The translations under genes were made by a program, and so were the position numbers. Shown in pieces: positions 1 to 8,724 of a stretch of DNA of 64,000 bases. Within the stretch, counting starts at the first letter, position 1; every line of letters starts with the position of its first letter. Source of the stretch: Ga0077555 sp033764055 (lineage in GTDB: Bacteria > Pseudomonadota > Alphaproteobacteria > Rhizobiales > Hyphomicrobiaceae); the NCBI GenBank assembly GCA_033764055.1, contig JANRJI010000055.1:1-64000 (forward strand), in the 5' to 3' direction. The notes below the pieces were generated by a model. The model worked only from the letters and a program-made list of their open reading frames with translations, was not told the DNA's origin and did no database searches.

Positions 1-142
1 CGCCGACGATGCCGAGCACCTCGCCCGGGCTCACCGAGAACGACACCCCGTCGACGGCCTTCACCACACCGGCCTTGGTGAAGAAGTGCGTGGCGAGGTC
101 CTCGACCTCGAGCGTCGGCGCCGCCCGGCTATCGGGGCTCAT
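1..142 (-). CDS. Dipeptide-type ABC transporter ATP-binding protein, N-terminal fragment
   Basis: Only the first 47 codons of a minus-strand ABC ATPase lie inside the window; the gene runs off the left edge. The visible residues begin MSPDSRAAPTLEVEDLATHF, then show the beta strand before Walker A (VLGIVG) at the boundary. The ATG at 142-140 overlaps the stop of the upstream permease in an ATGA, the usual coupling in Opp/Dpp operons. From the family, this would be the DppD/OppD subunit that hydrolyses ATP for uptake through the two permeases just upstream. Assignment to DppD rather than DppF is inferred from order only, because Walker A onward is not visible. Confidence 0.8.
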   Translation of the reverse strand, partial: MSPDSRAAPTLEVEDLATHFFTKAGVVKAVDGVSFSVSPGEVLGIVG

Positions 143-1083
143 CGGCTGAGCCTCGGGTTGAGCACGTCGCGCAGGTGGTCGCCAACCAGATTGATCGACA
201 CGATCGTCACCAGCAGTGCGAGGCCCGGGAAGAAGCTGATCCAGTGCTTGCCCGACAGCATGTACTCGAAACCGTTGGCGATGAGCACGCCGAGCGACGG
301 CTCCGTCTGCGGCAGTCCGACGCCGAGGAACGACAGCGTCGCCTCGAGTGCGATTGCGTGCGCCGTCTGCACCGTCGCCACGACGATGATCGGTGGCAGG
401 CAGTTCGGCAGGATGTGTCGGAACACGATGCGCGCGTTCGACAGGCCGAGGCAGCGGGCGGCCGCGACATACTCCTTCCTGCTCTCGACCAGTGCCGATC
501 CGCGCACCGTTCGCGCGTAGTAGGCCCATTGCACGGTGACGAGCGCGATGACGATCTTGTCGACGCCCTTGCCGAGCACCGCGATCAGCATCAGTGCCAC
601 CAGGATCGCAGGGAACGAGAGCTGCAGATCGACGACCCGCATGACCAGGGTCTCGACGCGTCCGCCAGCATAGGTGGCGGCAAGCCCCAGGGCCGAGCCG
701 ACAGCCATGGCGATGAGGCCGGATGCAACCCCGACAAACAGGGAGATTCGCAGCCCATAGAGGATCCCAGACAGGAGATCCCGGCCCGCTCCATCGGTTC
801 CGAGCCAGTGCGTGAACGTGCCTGTCGAGCTCGGCGTACCGGGCGGGAGGCGGGCGTCCAGGATGTCGACCTGGGCGAGATCGTAGGGGTTTTGCGGCAC
901 GAGCCATGGCGCGGCGATCGCCAGCACGACCGTCACCAGGAGCACGGCGAGCGCGCCAACGGCAATGCGGCTGTCGCGGAAATCGGCGACGAAGCGCTGA
1001 AACGGCGTCTCGACGCTCGGCTGGAGAGGTCCTCCGGCAGCCTCCGTCTCTGCCGCCGCGACCGATGGCTCGGCGAGCTTCAT
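139..1083 (-). CDS. Dipeptide-type ABC transporter permease (DppC-like)
   Basis: A 314-residue inner-membrane permease of the binding-protein-dependent type. The N-terminus carries the OppC-like segment with one membrane helix (about 38-60), then a periplasmic loop, then the permease core. The EAA loop is visible as EYVAAARCLGLSNARIVFRH, the contact site for the ATPase. The start MKLAEPSVAAAETEAAGG overlaps the stop of the preceding permease as ATGA, and the stop overlaps the next gene in the same way. A much longer continuous frame extends upstream, but that part is only the out-of-frame shadow of the DppB gene. It forms the transmembrane channel with DppB; the substrate (peptide, nickel or other) cannot be told from sequence. 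Confidence 0.9.
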   Translation of the reverse strand: MKLAEPSVAAAETEAAGGPLQPSVETPFQRFVADFRDSRIAVGALAVLLVTVVLAIAAPWLVPQNPYDLAQVDILDARLPPGTPSSTGTFTHWLGTDGAGRDLLSGILYGLRISLFVGVASGLIAMAVGSALGLAATYAGGRVETLVMRVVDLQLSFPAILVALMLIAVLGKGVDKIVIALVTVQWAYYARTVRGSALVESRKEYVAAARCLGLSNARIVFRHILPNCLPPIIVVATVQTAHAIALEATLSFLGVGLPQTEPSLGVLIANGFEYMLSGKHWISFFPGLALLVTIVSINLVGDHLRDVLNPRLSR

Positions 1084-2057
1084 GCGCTTTTCTCCCCGAG
1101 GCGGACGCGCGGGTCGAGCACGGAGTAGAGGATGTCGACCACGAGATTGATGATCACGAACATCAGCACTGTGATGATGAGGTACGCGACGATGACCGGC
1201 CGGTCGAGGCTCTGGATCGAGGAGATCAGGAGTCTGCCCATGCCGGGCCACGCGAAGATCGTCTCCGTCACGACCGCAAACGCAATCTGGTTGCCGAACT
1301 CGAGGCCGAGCACCGTCACCACCGGGATCAGGATGTTCTTCATCAGATGCACGCCGACCACCCGGCGTCGCGAAAGCCCCTTGGCGCGAGCGAACTTGAT
1401 GTAGTCCTGGTGGATAGCCTCGCTGGTGCCGGCCCGGGTCAGGCGGATCACGAGGGACACCTTGAGCAGCGCCAGGTTCAGCGCCGGAAGCACGATGTAG
1501 CGCCAGCCCTCCAGCGTGAAGAGGCTCGACTTCATGCCGAGGAAAGTCGACGTTGGCCCGCGCCCCGTGGATGGCAGCCAGCCAAGCATCACTGCGAACA
1601 CCATGATCATCATGATGCCGACCCAGAACGTCGGCAGCGAGAAGCCGAGGATCGAGGTGGCCATGATGACCCGCGCCGCGATCCCCTGTGGGTAGAGCCC
1701 GGCATAGAGCCCGAGAGGTATGCCGATCACGACCGCCATCAGCAGCGAGGCGAAGGCCAGCTCCATCGTTGCCGGCATCCGTTCGAGGATCAGCTTCAGG
1801 GCCGAGGTTCCGTGCACGAAGCTGTCGCCTAGGTAGCCGGTCGCGGCGCCCTTCAGGAAGTGCAGGTACTGCTCCCATAGCGGCCGGTCGAGGCCGAGGC
1901 GGCGGATGGCTGCCTCGATCTCGGCCTGGTCCGACTGCGGGTTGACCAGCAGGTAGACGGGATCGCCGATGAGATGCATGCCGGTGAACACGATGAGCGA
2001 CATGGCCAGCACGACGCCCGCACTCTGCATGAGCCGTCGGATGATGAAGGCGGTCAT
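1080..2057 (-). CDS. Dipeptide-type ABC transporter permease (DppB-like)
   Basis: A 325-residue permease starting MTAFIIRRLMQSAGVV, the typical DppB/NikB N-terminus with the first helix directly after the start. The conserved periplasmic segment (PVYLLVNP) and the EAA loop near FARAKGLSRRRVVGVH are present, and the protein ends DPRVRLGEKSA as in the family. I chose the ATG at 2057 because an upstream in-frame start adds nine residues before the canonical first helix. The gene follows the binding-protein gene after about 60 bases and overlaps DppC by four bases. Six membrane helices are expected from the hydrophobic pattern. Substrate specificity is not resolvable. Confidence 0.9.
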   Translation of the reverse strand: MTAFIIRRLMQSAGVVLAMSLIVFTGMHLIGDPVYLLVNPQSDQAEIEAAIRRLGLDRPLWEQYLHFLKGAATGYLGDSFVHGTSALKLILERMPATMELAFASLLMAVVIGIPLGLYAGLYPQGIAARVIMATSILGFSLPTFWVGIMMIMVFAVMLGWLPSTGRGPTSTFLGMKSSLFTLEGWRYIVLPALNLALLKVSLVIRLTRAGTSEAIHQDYIKFARAKGLSRRRVVGVHLMKNILIPVVTVLGLEFGNQIAFAVVTETIFAWPGMGRLLISSIQSLDRPVIVAYLIITVLMFVIINLVVDILYSVLDPRVRLGEKSA

Positions 2058-2119
2058 GCCTGTCTCCCCGCATGGGCCGAGCACAGCGCGGCATTCGGCG
2101 CTGACCCTGGTCGCTCGAG

Positions 2120-3703
2120 CTACTCGGACGCGCTCATCGCCACCGTGTACTCGTCGGTGCGCGGCTCATACTTGAGGCCCTTGCGCGTGCCCCACGTGTT
2201 GAGCTGGTAGTGCGTGACGATGACGGCGACGTCCTCGATCGCGATCTCGCTCGCCTTTGCGAACAGCGCCGCGCGCTTGTCGTCGTCGATGGTGGCGAGC
2301 CCTTCCGCGATCACCTTGTCGAGCTCGGGATTGGAGTAGCGTCCGCGGTTGGCGGCGCCCGAGCCTTTGGCCTTGTCGAAGGTGGCAACCAGTGACTTCA
2401 GCGGCGAGGAGACCTCGCCAGTGCCGGCACCCCACCCGACCAGGATGAAGCTGAACTCGGGATTGCCCTGAGCGCCTGCCGAGGCGCGATTGAAGAACAC
2501 CGCCGGTGGCATGGTCTCGACCGCCGTCTCGACGCCGATGCGGGTGAACATCTGCGCCACGGCCTCCGCGATACGCGCATCGTTGGTGTAGCGGCCGTTC
2601 GGCCCGTGCAGGGTCATCTTGAAGCCGTTGGGCAAGCCCGCCTCGGCCAGCAAGGTCTTGGCGCCGGCCTGGTCGAATGCGACCGGCTTCAAGGTTTTCG
2701 AGGTGCCGAAGAACTCGTCGGCCAGAAACTGCGAGGCCTTGACCGCTGCGCCCTCCATCAGGCGATCGACGATGGCGTCGCGGTTGATGGCCTTGGACAG
2801 TGCGAGGCGCACCCGCTTGTCCTTGAGCGGATTCTTGATCTTCGAGCCGTCCTTGGCCGTGATGAACGGCGTCTCGTCGCGCCACTGATCCATGTGGAAG
2901 TAGATCACCCGGTTCGACAGCCCCTGCGAGAGCGCCACCTTCGCCTCGCCTTTCAGGCGGGCGATGTCGGTGGTCGGCACCTCCTCGATCAGATCGACGT
3001 CGCCGGCCAGCAGTGCCGCGACGCGGGCGGGACCAGCCTTGATCGGCTTGACGATCACTTTCTCCCATTGAGGCTTCCTGCCCCAGTACGCGTCGTTGCG
3101 TTGGAGCACGTAGCGATCGCCCTTGACGAACTCGACGAGTTTGTAGGGGCCGGTGCCGATGGCCGCCTTGCCGGAATTGTAGTCGTCGGTCTTGGCGCCG
3201 GCTCCATGCTTCTTGGAGATGATCGCGATCGTCGTGAGATCGTTCGGCATCAGGGGATACGGCGCTGGTGTCGTCACTCGCACCGTATGGTCGTCGACCT
3301 TGGTGAAGGTCTTGCCCTTGGCGTAGATGCCGAAGCTGCCGGGACTGTTCTCGACATTGGGCGCCCGCTCCATGGTGAACAGGACATCGTCGGCCGTGAA
3401 CGGCGATCCGTCGTGCCAGGTCACGCCCTTGCGAAGCTTGAGCTCCCAGGTCTTGTCGTCCACCGCCGTCCAGCTCTCGGCGAGACCGGCAACGGGCTTC
3501 TGCTTGGGGTCGAAGTGAATCAGGCGGTCGAAGACATGCGCCGTGAGGGCGTTATTGGGCGTCAGGTTGTGGAAATGCGGATCCATGGCCGACGGCTCGG
3601 CGGCGAGCGCGATGCGCAGGTCCTTTGCAGCTGTCGGCCCGCTGAGCGTCAGCACCGCCGCAATGCCCGTCGCGCGGGCCAAATTCCCCAGTGTCGACAG
3701 CAT
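2120..3703 (-). CDS. ABC transporter substrate-binding protein, family 5
   Basis: A 527-residue periplasmic binding protein of the peptide/nickel (SBP_bac_5) family. A Sec-type signal peptide occupies about residues 1-25 (MLSTLGNLARATGIAAVLTL). Family hallmarks include TWELKLRKGVTWHDGSPF and the stretch around GTGPYKLVEF. The ATG at 3703 is preceded by GGGAGGT with seven bases of spacing, so it was preferred to a start 37 codons upstream. It is the first gene of the operon that continues through two permeases and an ATPase off the window edge. It captures substrate in the periplasm and delivers it to DppBC. Ligand identity is unknown. Confidence 0.9.
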   Translation of the reverse strand: MLSTLGNLARATGIAAVLTLSGPTAAKDLRIALAAEPSAMDPHFHNLTPNNALTAHVFDRLIHFDPKQKPVAGLAESWTAVDDKTWELKLRKGVTWHDGSPFTADDVLFTMERAPNVENSPGSFGIYAKGKTFTKVDDHTVRVTTPAPYPLMPNDLTTIAIISKKHGAGAKTDDYNSGKAAIGTGPYKLVEFVKGDRYVLQRNDAYWGRKPQWEKVIVKPIKAGPARVAALLAGDVDLIEEVPTTDIARLKGEAKVALSQGLSNRVIYFHMDQWRDETPFITAKDGSKIKNPLKDKRVRLALSKAINRDAIVDRLMEGAAVKASQFLADEFFGTSKTLKPVAFDQAGAKTLLAEAGLPNGFKMTLHGPNGRYTNDARIAEAVAQMFTRIGVETAVETMPPAVFFNRASAGAQGNPEFSFILVGWGAGTGEVSSPLKSLVATFDKAKGSGAANRGRYSNPELDKVIAEGLATIDDDKRAALFAKASEIAIEDVAVIVTHYQLNTWGTRKGLKYEPRTDEYTVAMSASE

Positions 3704-4023
3704 GTCGGATACCTCCCCGTTGTTGTCCCGCCCAGCCACGGGCCGTCGCTTGCGCCCAGCCTCTGTGGCGGGCCCGGAATGGCGGGAGAATAGGACATCG
3801 CCGCCAGCCCGCAAAAAGGTTTTGCCATCTTCTTATGGTCCGCGAGGCGGCCGCGTCGTTGCGGCGGCTTTCCCTTCTGAGCTGTCCTGTGCACAAGCAG
3901 TGGCCAACGACCCTGCGTGCGCCGGAAAGCTCGCTTCCGGCCGCTCGGTGCGATTTCAGTCCCCGCTCCAGAGCGAGCGGGGGAGCTCGAACGGCATGGG
4001 TCTCGACAAGGGAGCAGCGACGG
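3704..4023. other. Divergent intergenic region (320 bp)
   Basis: This gap separates the minus-strand ABC operon from the plus-strand nucleotide-sugar dehydrogenase and must hold both promoters. Apart from ribosome-binding sites at either end (GGGAGGT for the binding protein, AAGGGAG for the dehydrogenase) I see no convincing sigma-70 hexamers, palindrome or small gene. Confidence 0.4.
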
Positions 4024-5388
4024 ATGGCTGGACTTTCTACGAGCGCGGCAGGGCCCAGCCCGACCGCTGCAAGCATCGCCGGCAGGATCGACGCGCGCGA
4101 TTTCACGGTCGGCATCATGGGGCTCGGCTACGTCGGCTTGCCGCTGGCGCTGGTGGCGGTCAGAGCCGGTTTCACCGTCCTCGGCTTCGACACCGACCCG
4201 GCCCGCGTCGCGCAGCTCAATCGCGGGCGCTCTGCCATCAAGCACATTCCGGACGCGACGCTGGCTGCTATGGTCGAGAATGGGAAGTTCTGCGCCACCA
4301 GCGACTTCTCCCGGCTGGCGGAGGCCGATGCGATCCTCATCGCCGTGCCGACGCCTCTCAACCGCTACCGCGAGCCGGACCTCTCCTACGTCGAGCAGTC
4401 GACGCGCTCGATCGCAGCCGCCCTTCGGCCCGGACAACTGATCGTGCTGGAGTCGACCACCTGGCCCGGCACGACCGTCGAGGTCATGAAGCCGCTGCTC
4501 GAGGCGACGGGCCTGAAATGCGGCGAGGATTTCTTTCTCGGGTTCTCACCGGAGCGCGAGGACCCCGGCAACGACCGATACGGCACGGCCTCGATTCCCA
4601 AGGTGGTGGGGGCCGACGATCCCGCCTCACGCCATCTCGCCACTGCCCTCTACGACGCACTCGTCGTCAAGACCGTGCCGGTCTCGTCCTCGGCGACGGC
4701 CGAGGCCGTCAAGCTGACCGAGAACATCTTCCGCTCGGTCAACATCGCGCTCGTCAACGAGCTCAAGATCATTTTCGACAAGATGGGCATTGACGTCTGG
4801 GAGGTGATCGAGGCGGCAAAGAGCAAGCCGTTCGGCTACATGCCGTTCTATCCGGGCCCGGGGCTCGGTGGGCATTGCATCCCGATCGACCCGTTCTACC
4901 TGACGTGGAAAGCGCGCGAGTACGAGGTGGCGACCCGCTTCATCGAGCTTTCGGGCCAGATCAACACAGGGATGCCGCACTATGTCATCGAGCGGCTTGC
5001 GGAGGCGCTCGACCGGCGTTTCGGCCGCGGCCTCAACGGCGCCCGCATCCTGATCGTCGGCATGGCCTACAAGAAGAACGTCGACGACATACGCGAAAGC
5101 CCGTCCCTGAAGCTGACCGAGCTGATCGAGCGTCGCGGCGGGCATGTCGACTACCACGATCCATTCATTCCCGCCATTCCAGTGACCAGGGCCCATGCCG
5201 ATCTGGCGGGACGTCTGTCGGTTTCGCTCGATCCGTCAGTCGTCGCCACTTACGACGCTGTGCTCATCTCGACCGACCACGACGACATCGACTGGGCCGG
5301 GCTCGTGCGCAGCGCCCGCCTCGTCGTCGATACGCGCAACGTATGCGAGCGCAACGGGGCCAGCGCCGACAACGTCATCAAGGCCTGA
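4024..5388 (+). CDS. Nucleotide sugar dehydrogenase (UDP-N-acetylglucosamine 6-dehydrogenase, WbpA-like)
   Basis: A 454-residue NAD-dependent enzyme that oxidises the C6 of a UDP-hexose to a carboxylate in two steps. The Rossmann motif GLGYVGLP lies at 33-40, the active-site lysine region AEAVKLTEN at about 226-234, and the catalytic cysteine is Cys285 in GGHCIPIDP. The signature SPEREDPGN (175-183) is typical of the WbpA/WecC branch rather than UDP-glucose dehydrogenase. The C-terminal UDP-binding domain follows (GMAYKKNVDDIRESPS). The start MAGLSTSAAG has AAGGGAG upstream. The products feed surface polysaccharide synthesis, but no glycosyltransferase or other sugar gene is adjacent, so this is a solitary copy. 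Exact substrate (GlcNAc versus ManNAc) is inferred. Confidence 0.88.
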   Translation: MAGLSTSAAGPSPTAASIAGRIDARDFTVGIMGLGYVGLPLALVAVRAGFTVLGFDTDPARVAQLNRGRSAIKHIPDATLAAMVENGKFCATSDFSRLAEADAILIAVPTPLNRYREPDLSYVEQSTRSIAAALRPGQLIVLESTTWPGTTVEVMKPLLEATGLKCGEDFFLGFSPEREDPGNDRYGTASIPKVVGADDPASRHLATALYDALVVKTVPVSSSATAEAVKLTENIFRSVNIALVNELKIIFDKMGIDVWEVIEAAKSKPFGYMPFYPGPGLGGHCIPIDPFYLTWKAREYEVATRFIELSGQINTGMPHYVIERLAEALDRRFGRGLNGARILIVGMAYKKNVDDIRESPSLKLTELIERRGGHVDYHDPFIPAIPVTRAHADLAGRLSVSLDPSVVATYDAVLISTDHDDIDWAGLVRSARLVVDTRNVCERNGASADNVIKA

Positions 5389-5586
5389 GGCGCTCGCCCG
5401 CGCGAGTCCGCTCATGTCGAAGGCGACCTCCTGGGCGTTGATCGGAGCCGCCGGCTGTATACACGTCTCCCGCGACGAACGAGGTCGGCGGCATCCTGAA
5501 GGCGACGCTCGGTCGTTCCGGGGTCGGCATGATCACGGTTCCTTTCCCGGAGCCCGGTTCTTCACAGGGCTCGAGCGCCTCGACCG

Positions 5587-6621
5587 CTACGATCCCGTCG
5601 CCTGCTCCAATGGCCTGCGCGCCGGGATGAAGCAGCGCGCCATGCGGCCAGACGGCAACGCCACCTCCGGCGGAAGCGTCGTGAAGCAGTCGACCGTCGC
5701 GTGACCGCAGCGTGGCGCGAAGCTGCAGCCGGGCGGAAGCCGGCGCAGGTCCGGCGGACTGCCGGGAATTGCGGCGATATCCTGATCGCGAGCCTGGCCG
5801 TGCACGGTCGAGGCGAGCATGCCACGCGTGTAGGGGTGAACCGGGTCGAGCAGCACATCCCGCACGGCGCCCGTCTCCACGATGCGACCCGCATACATCA
5901 CTGCCACGCGATCGGCGATCTGCGCCGCAACGCCGAGATCATGCGTCACGAAAATCATGCTCATGCCCATCTGCCGCTGCAGATTGCGAAGCAGGATGAG
6001 TGCCTGGATCTGGACCGTCGCGTCGAGCGCCGTCGTCGGCTCGTCGGCCAGCAGCAGCCGGGGGCGGCACGACAGTGACATGGCGATCATGGCGCGCTGC
6101 CGCAATCCGCCCGAGAGTTCGTGCGGGTAGGCATCGAGCCGGCGTTCCGGCGAGGGAATGCGCACCAGCGTGAGCAGTTCCAGCGCCCGCGCTCGTGCCT
6201 CGGCACGGCGGCACTTGTCGTGTCGGATGACCGTCTCGGCGATCTGGTGCCCGATCGTATACACCGGATCGAGCGCGGTCATCGGCTCCTGGAAAATCAT
6301 GGAGATGGTCGAGCCGCGCAGGTCCGAAAGCCCGCGCCGGTTGAGCGCCAGCACGTCCTGGCCGGCAACGCGGAGGCTGCCGGAGATGCGCGCCTGCGGC
6401 GGCAGCAGCCGCATCAGCGCGCGCATCGTCACCGACTTGCCCGACCCGGATTCGCCGATGATGCAGAGCACCTCACCGGGTGCGATGGATAGCGATACGC
6501 CGTTGACGGCCGAGACGGTCGCCTCGCGTGAGACGAACTGCACCGTCAGCCCTTTGATCTCGACCAGCGGCTCCTTCGCCGCGGGGGCGACGGCAGGAGA
6601 CATCAATTCTGCGACGGCCAT
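5587..6621 (-). CDS. Dipeptide-type ABC transporter ATP-binding protein (DppD-like)
   Basis: A 344-residue ABC ATPase and the last gene of the second dipeptide-type operon. Walker A is GESGSGKS at 56-63, the Q loop is in MIFQEPMTALDP, the signature is LSGGLRQR and Walker B is LLLADEPTTALD. The C-terminal oligopeptide extension with CSFAPRC near the end is the OppD/DppD cysteine motif. The gene starts three bases after the stop of its DppF partner, so the two ATPases form a translationally coupled heterodimer. The order SBP-B-C-F-D differs from the first operon, where the ATPase after DppC is cut by the window edge. Confidence 0.92.
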   Translation of the reverse strand: MAVAELMSPAVAPAAKEPLVEIKGLTVQFVSREATVSAVNGVSLSIAPGEVLCIIGESGSGKSVTMRALMRLLPPQARISGSLRVAGQDVLALNRRGLSDLRGSTISMIFQEPMTALDPVYTIGHQIAETVIRHDKCRRAEARARALELLTLVRIPSPERRLDAYPHELSGGLRQRAMIAMSLSCRPRLLLADEPTTALDATVQIQALILLRNLQRQMGMSMIFVTHDLGVAAQIADRVAVMYAGRIVETGAVRDVLLDPVHPYTRGMLASTVHGQARDQDIAAIPGSPPDLRRLPPGCSFAPRCGHATVDCFTTLPPEVALPSGRMARCFIPARRPLEQATGS

Positions 6622-6624
6622 GGT

Positions 6625-7779
6625 TCACCTTCCGGCGCTGGCGGTGGAGGCTTCGACGGTCCGGCGGGGAGCGTGCCCCCCCGTGCCGGATAATGAAGCA
6701 CCTGCATCGGGGTGGCCGGAGGTCGCATCGTAGATGTGGCAGGCGACCTCCTGCTCGATACCCGCTCTGGCGGCGGTCAGTCGGGGAGCCTTGGCCGCGC
6801 AGACGGCGTGGGCGTGCGGGCATCGGGTGCGGAACCGGCAGCCCGAGGGCGGATCGATCGGGTTCGGCGGATCGCCGGTGAGCGGCGCCTCCTCGACGCG
6901 CTCGGCCGGGTCCATCGACAGTCGCGAGGCCAGCAACGCGCGCGTGTAGGGGTGCCGAGGCGCCGTGTAGATGGCGTCGACGGCCCCGATCTCGACTACC
7001 TCGCCGAGATACATCACGAGCACGCGATCCGAGATGTACTGCACGACGTTGAGGTCATGCGAGATGAACACGTAGGTCAGGTTGAGGTGGCGCTTCAGGT
7101 AGCGCAGCAGGTTGAGCACTTGTGCCTCGACGGATTTGTCGAGCGCAGAGACGGCCTCGTCGAGGATCAGAAGTCGCGGCTCGAGCGCCAGTGCCCGCGC
7201 GATGTTCACGCGCTGCTTCTGTCCGCCCGACAGCTCGTGCGGGTACCTCGGGCCGAACAGCTCGGGTTTGAGCCCGACCTTGACCAGCAGCTCCCGCGCG
7301 ATCTTTTCGGCAGTGCCTTTCGATGCGCCGTGGACGCGCGGCCCATAGGCGATCGAGGCTTCGATCGGTAGCCGTGGATTGAGCGACGAGTAGCTGTCCT
7401 GAAACACCATCTGCGCGTTCCGACGGAAATCCTTGAGCGAGATGCCGCGGAACGTGGAGACGGCCTCGCCGTCGAAGATGACCTCGCCGCCGTCGCTCGG
7501 GATCAACTGCATCAGCAGGCGGGCAACGGTCGATTTCCCGCATCCCGATTCGCCGACGATTCCGAGCGTCTCACCCTTCTTAACGTTGAAGCTGACGTCG
7601 TCGACGGCCCGTACCCGTGCTACCGTCTTGTTGAGGAGGCCGCCCTTGATAGGGAAGTGCTTCTTGAGATTGCGGACGATGAGGAGCGGTTGCGCCTCTC
7701 CGCCGACGTCCCTCGGATCGGCTCTGTCGACCGGACGCAGCATGGGGCCAGCCTTCTCTCTTGTTTTGCTCATGATCAT
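6625..7779 (-). CDS. Dipeptide-type ABC transporter ATP-binding protein (DppF-like)
   Basis: A 384-residue ABC ATPase. The N-terminus has the DppF hallmark LKKHFPIKGG before the nucleotide-binding domain; Walker A is GESGCGKS at 76-83, the Q loop is MVFQDSYSSLNPR, the signature LSGGQKQR and Walker B LLILDEAVSALD. In that Walker B the usual DEP is DEA, a mild departure seen in some family members. The C-terminal cysteine motif CRFRTRCPHAHAVC is present. I chose the ATG at 7779, which has GAGG nine bases upstream; a second ATG lies two codons later. The gene follows the DppC permease after 11 bases. Confidence 0.9.
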   Translation of the reverse strand: MIMSKTREKAGPMLRPVDRADPRDVGGEAQPLLIVRNLKKHFPIKGGLLNKTVARVRAVDDVSFNVKKGETLGIVGESGCGKSTVARLLMQLIPSDGGEVIFDGEAVSTFRGISLKDFRRNAQMVFQDSYSSLNPRLPIEASIAYGPRVHGASKGTAEKIARELLVKVGLKPELFGPRYPHELSGGQKQRVNIARALALEPRLLILDEAVSALDKSVEAQVLNLLRYLKRHLNLTYVFISHDLNVVQYISDRVLVMYLGEVVEIGAVDAIYTAPRHPYTRALLASRLSMDPAERVEEAPLTGDPPNPIDPPSGCRFRTRCPHAHAVCAAKAPRLTAARAGIEQEVACHIYDATSGHPDAGASLSGTGGHAPRRTVEASTASAGR

Positions 7780-7790
7780 GGGGTGTCGCC

Positions 7791-8702
7791 TCACATCCGG
7801 ATGTCCATGGCCTGGCGCAGGCCATCGCTGACCAGATTGAACGACAGCGACGTGATGAAGATGGCGAGGCCAGGAAGCGCACAGACCCAGGGATTGACGT
7901 AGATCGCCTGGCGCAGCGTCGACAGCATCAGACCCCAGTCCGGTGTCGGCGGCTCGACTCCGAGACCGAGGAACGAGAGCCCCGAGGCGATCAGGATCGA
8001 TACCGAGACGAGGCCCGAGGCGTAGATGAAGACGGGGCCGAGCACATTGCCGAGCACATGGTGCGCGATGATCGAGCCGGTCGAGCCACCGGATGCGCGC
8101 GCCGCTTCGACGAAATCGAGACCGCGGACTTGCGTCGTCGCCGACTCCGCGACCCGGCAGATTGGCGGAATGAACACCATCGACAGCGCGATCATCCCGT
8201 TCACCATGCCTCCGCCCATCGCCCCGGAGATGGCGACCGCGAGCAGGATCGACGGGAATGCGTAGAACAGGTCCATCAGGCGCATGATCAGCATGTTGAC
8301 GCCGCCGCCGACGTAGCCGGCAACGACTCCGAGCGTGCCTCCGATCAGCAGTGCGACGGCCACGGGGACGAGGCCCATCAGCAGCGAGGTGCGCCCGCCC
8401 CAGATGAGCCGCGAGAGGATGTCGCGGCCAAGCTCGTCCGATCCGAGCAGAAAATCGCGGAAGCCCATCGGCTTCAATCGATAGGCCATGCTCGTCTTGA
8501 ACGGGTCCTTGGGGGCGATCCACGGGGCGAGGAGGGCGATCAGCACGATCGCGGCGATCACCGTTGCGAAGCACAGCGTCACTGGATCGCGCGAGAGCCG
8601 CGCGCCTACCGTTCGCCAGTAGCCGCGGGAGATCATCGCGGGCTGGTCGTCATGCATCGCCTTCAACTGGGCGAGGTCGAGGGTGGCGGATGTCATGGTC
8701 AT
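7791..8702 (-). CDS. Dipeptide-type ABC transporter permease (DppC-like)
   Basis: A 303-residue permease. An N-terminal cytoplasmic tail of about 40 residues precedes the first helix, followed by the OppC-type periplasmic loop with PKDPFKTSMAYRLKP and the motif LGSDELGRDILSRLIWGGRTS that marks this subunit. The EAA loop is DFVEAARASGGSTGSIIAHH. The start MTMTSATLDLAQ is preceded by GGAGG eight bases upstream and lies 22 bases after the upstream permease, so a longer in-frame start was rejected. It pairs with the DppB protein encoded just before it. Confidence 0.9.
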   Translation of the reverse strand: MTMTSATLDLAQLKAMHDDQPAMISRGYWRTVGARLSRDPVTLCFATVIAAIVLIALLAPWIAPKDPFKTSMAYRLKPMGFRDFLLGSDELGRDILSRLIWGGRTSLLMGLVPVAVALLIGGTLGVVAGYVGGGVNMLIMRLMDLFYAFPSILLAVAISGAMGGGMVNGMIALSMVFIPPICRVAESATTQVRGLDFVEAARASGGSTGSIIAHHVLGNVLGPVFIYASGLVSVSILIASGLSFLGLGVEPPTPDWGLMLSTLRQAIYVNPWVCALPGLAIFITSLSFNLVSDGLRQAMDIRM

Positions 8703-8724
8703 GGCAAGGGCCTCCAGGCTCGTG

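Noticed and set aside
139..2094. One 651-residue fused permease
   Set aside because: Its first half is the out-of-frame shadow of the DppB gene; the real DppC begins at 1083.
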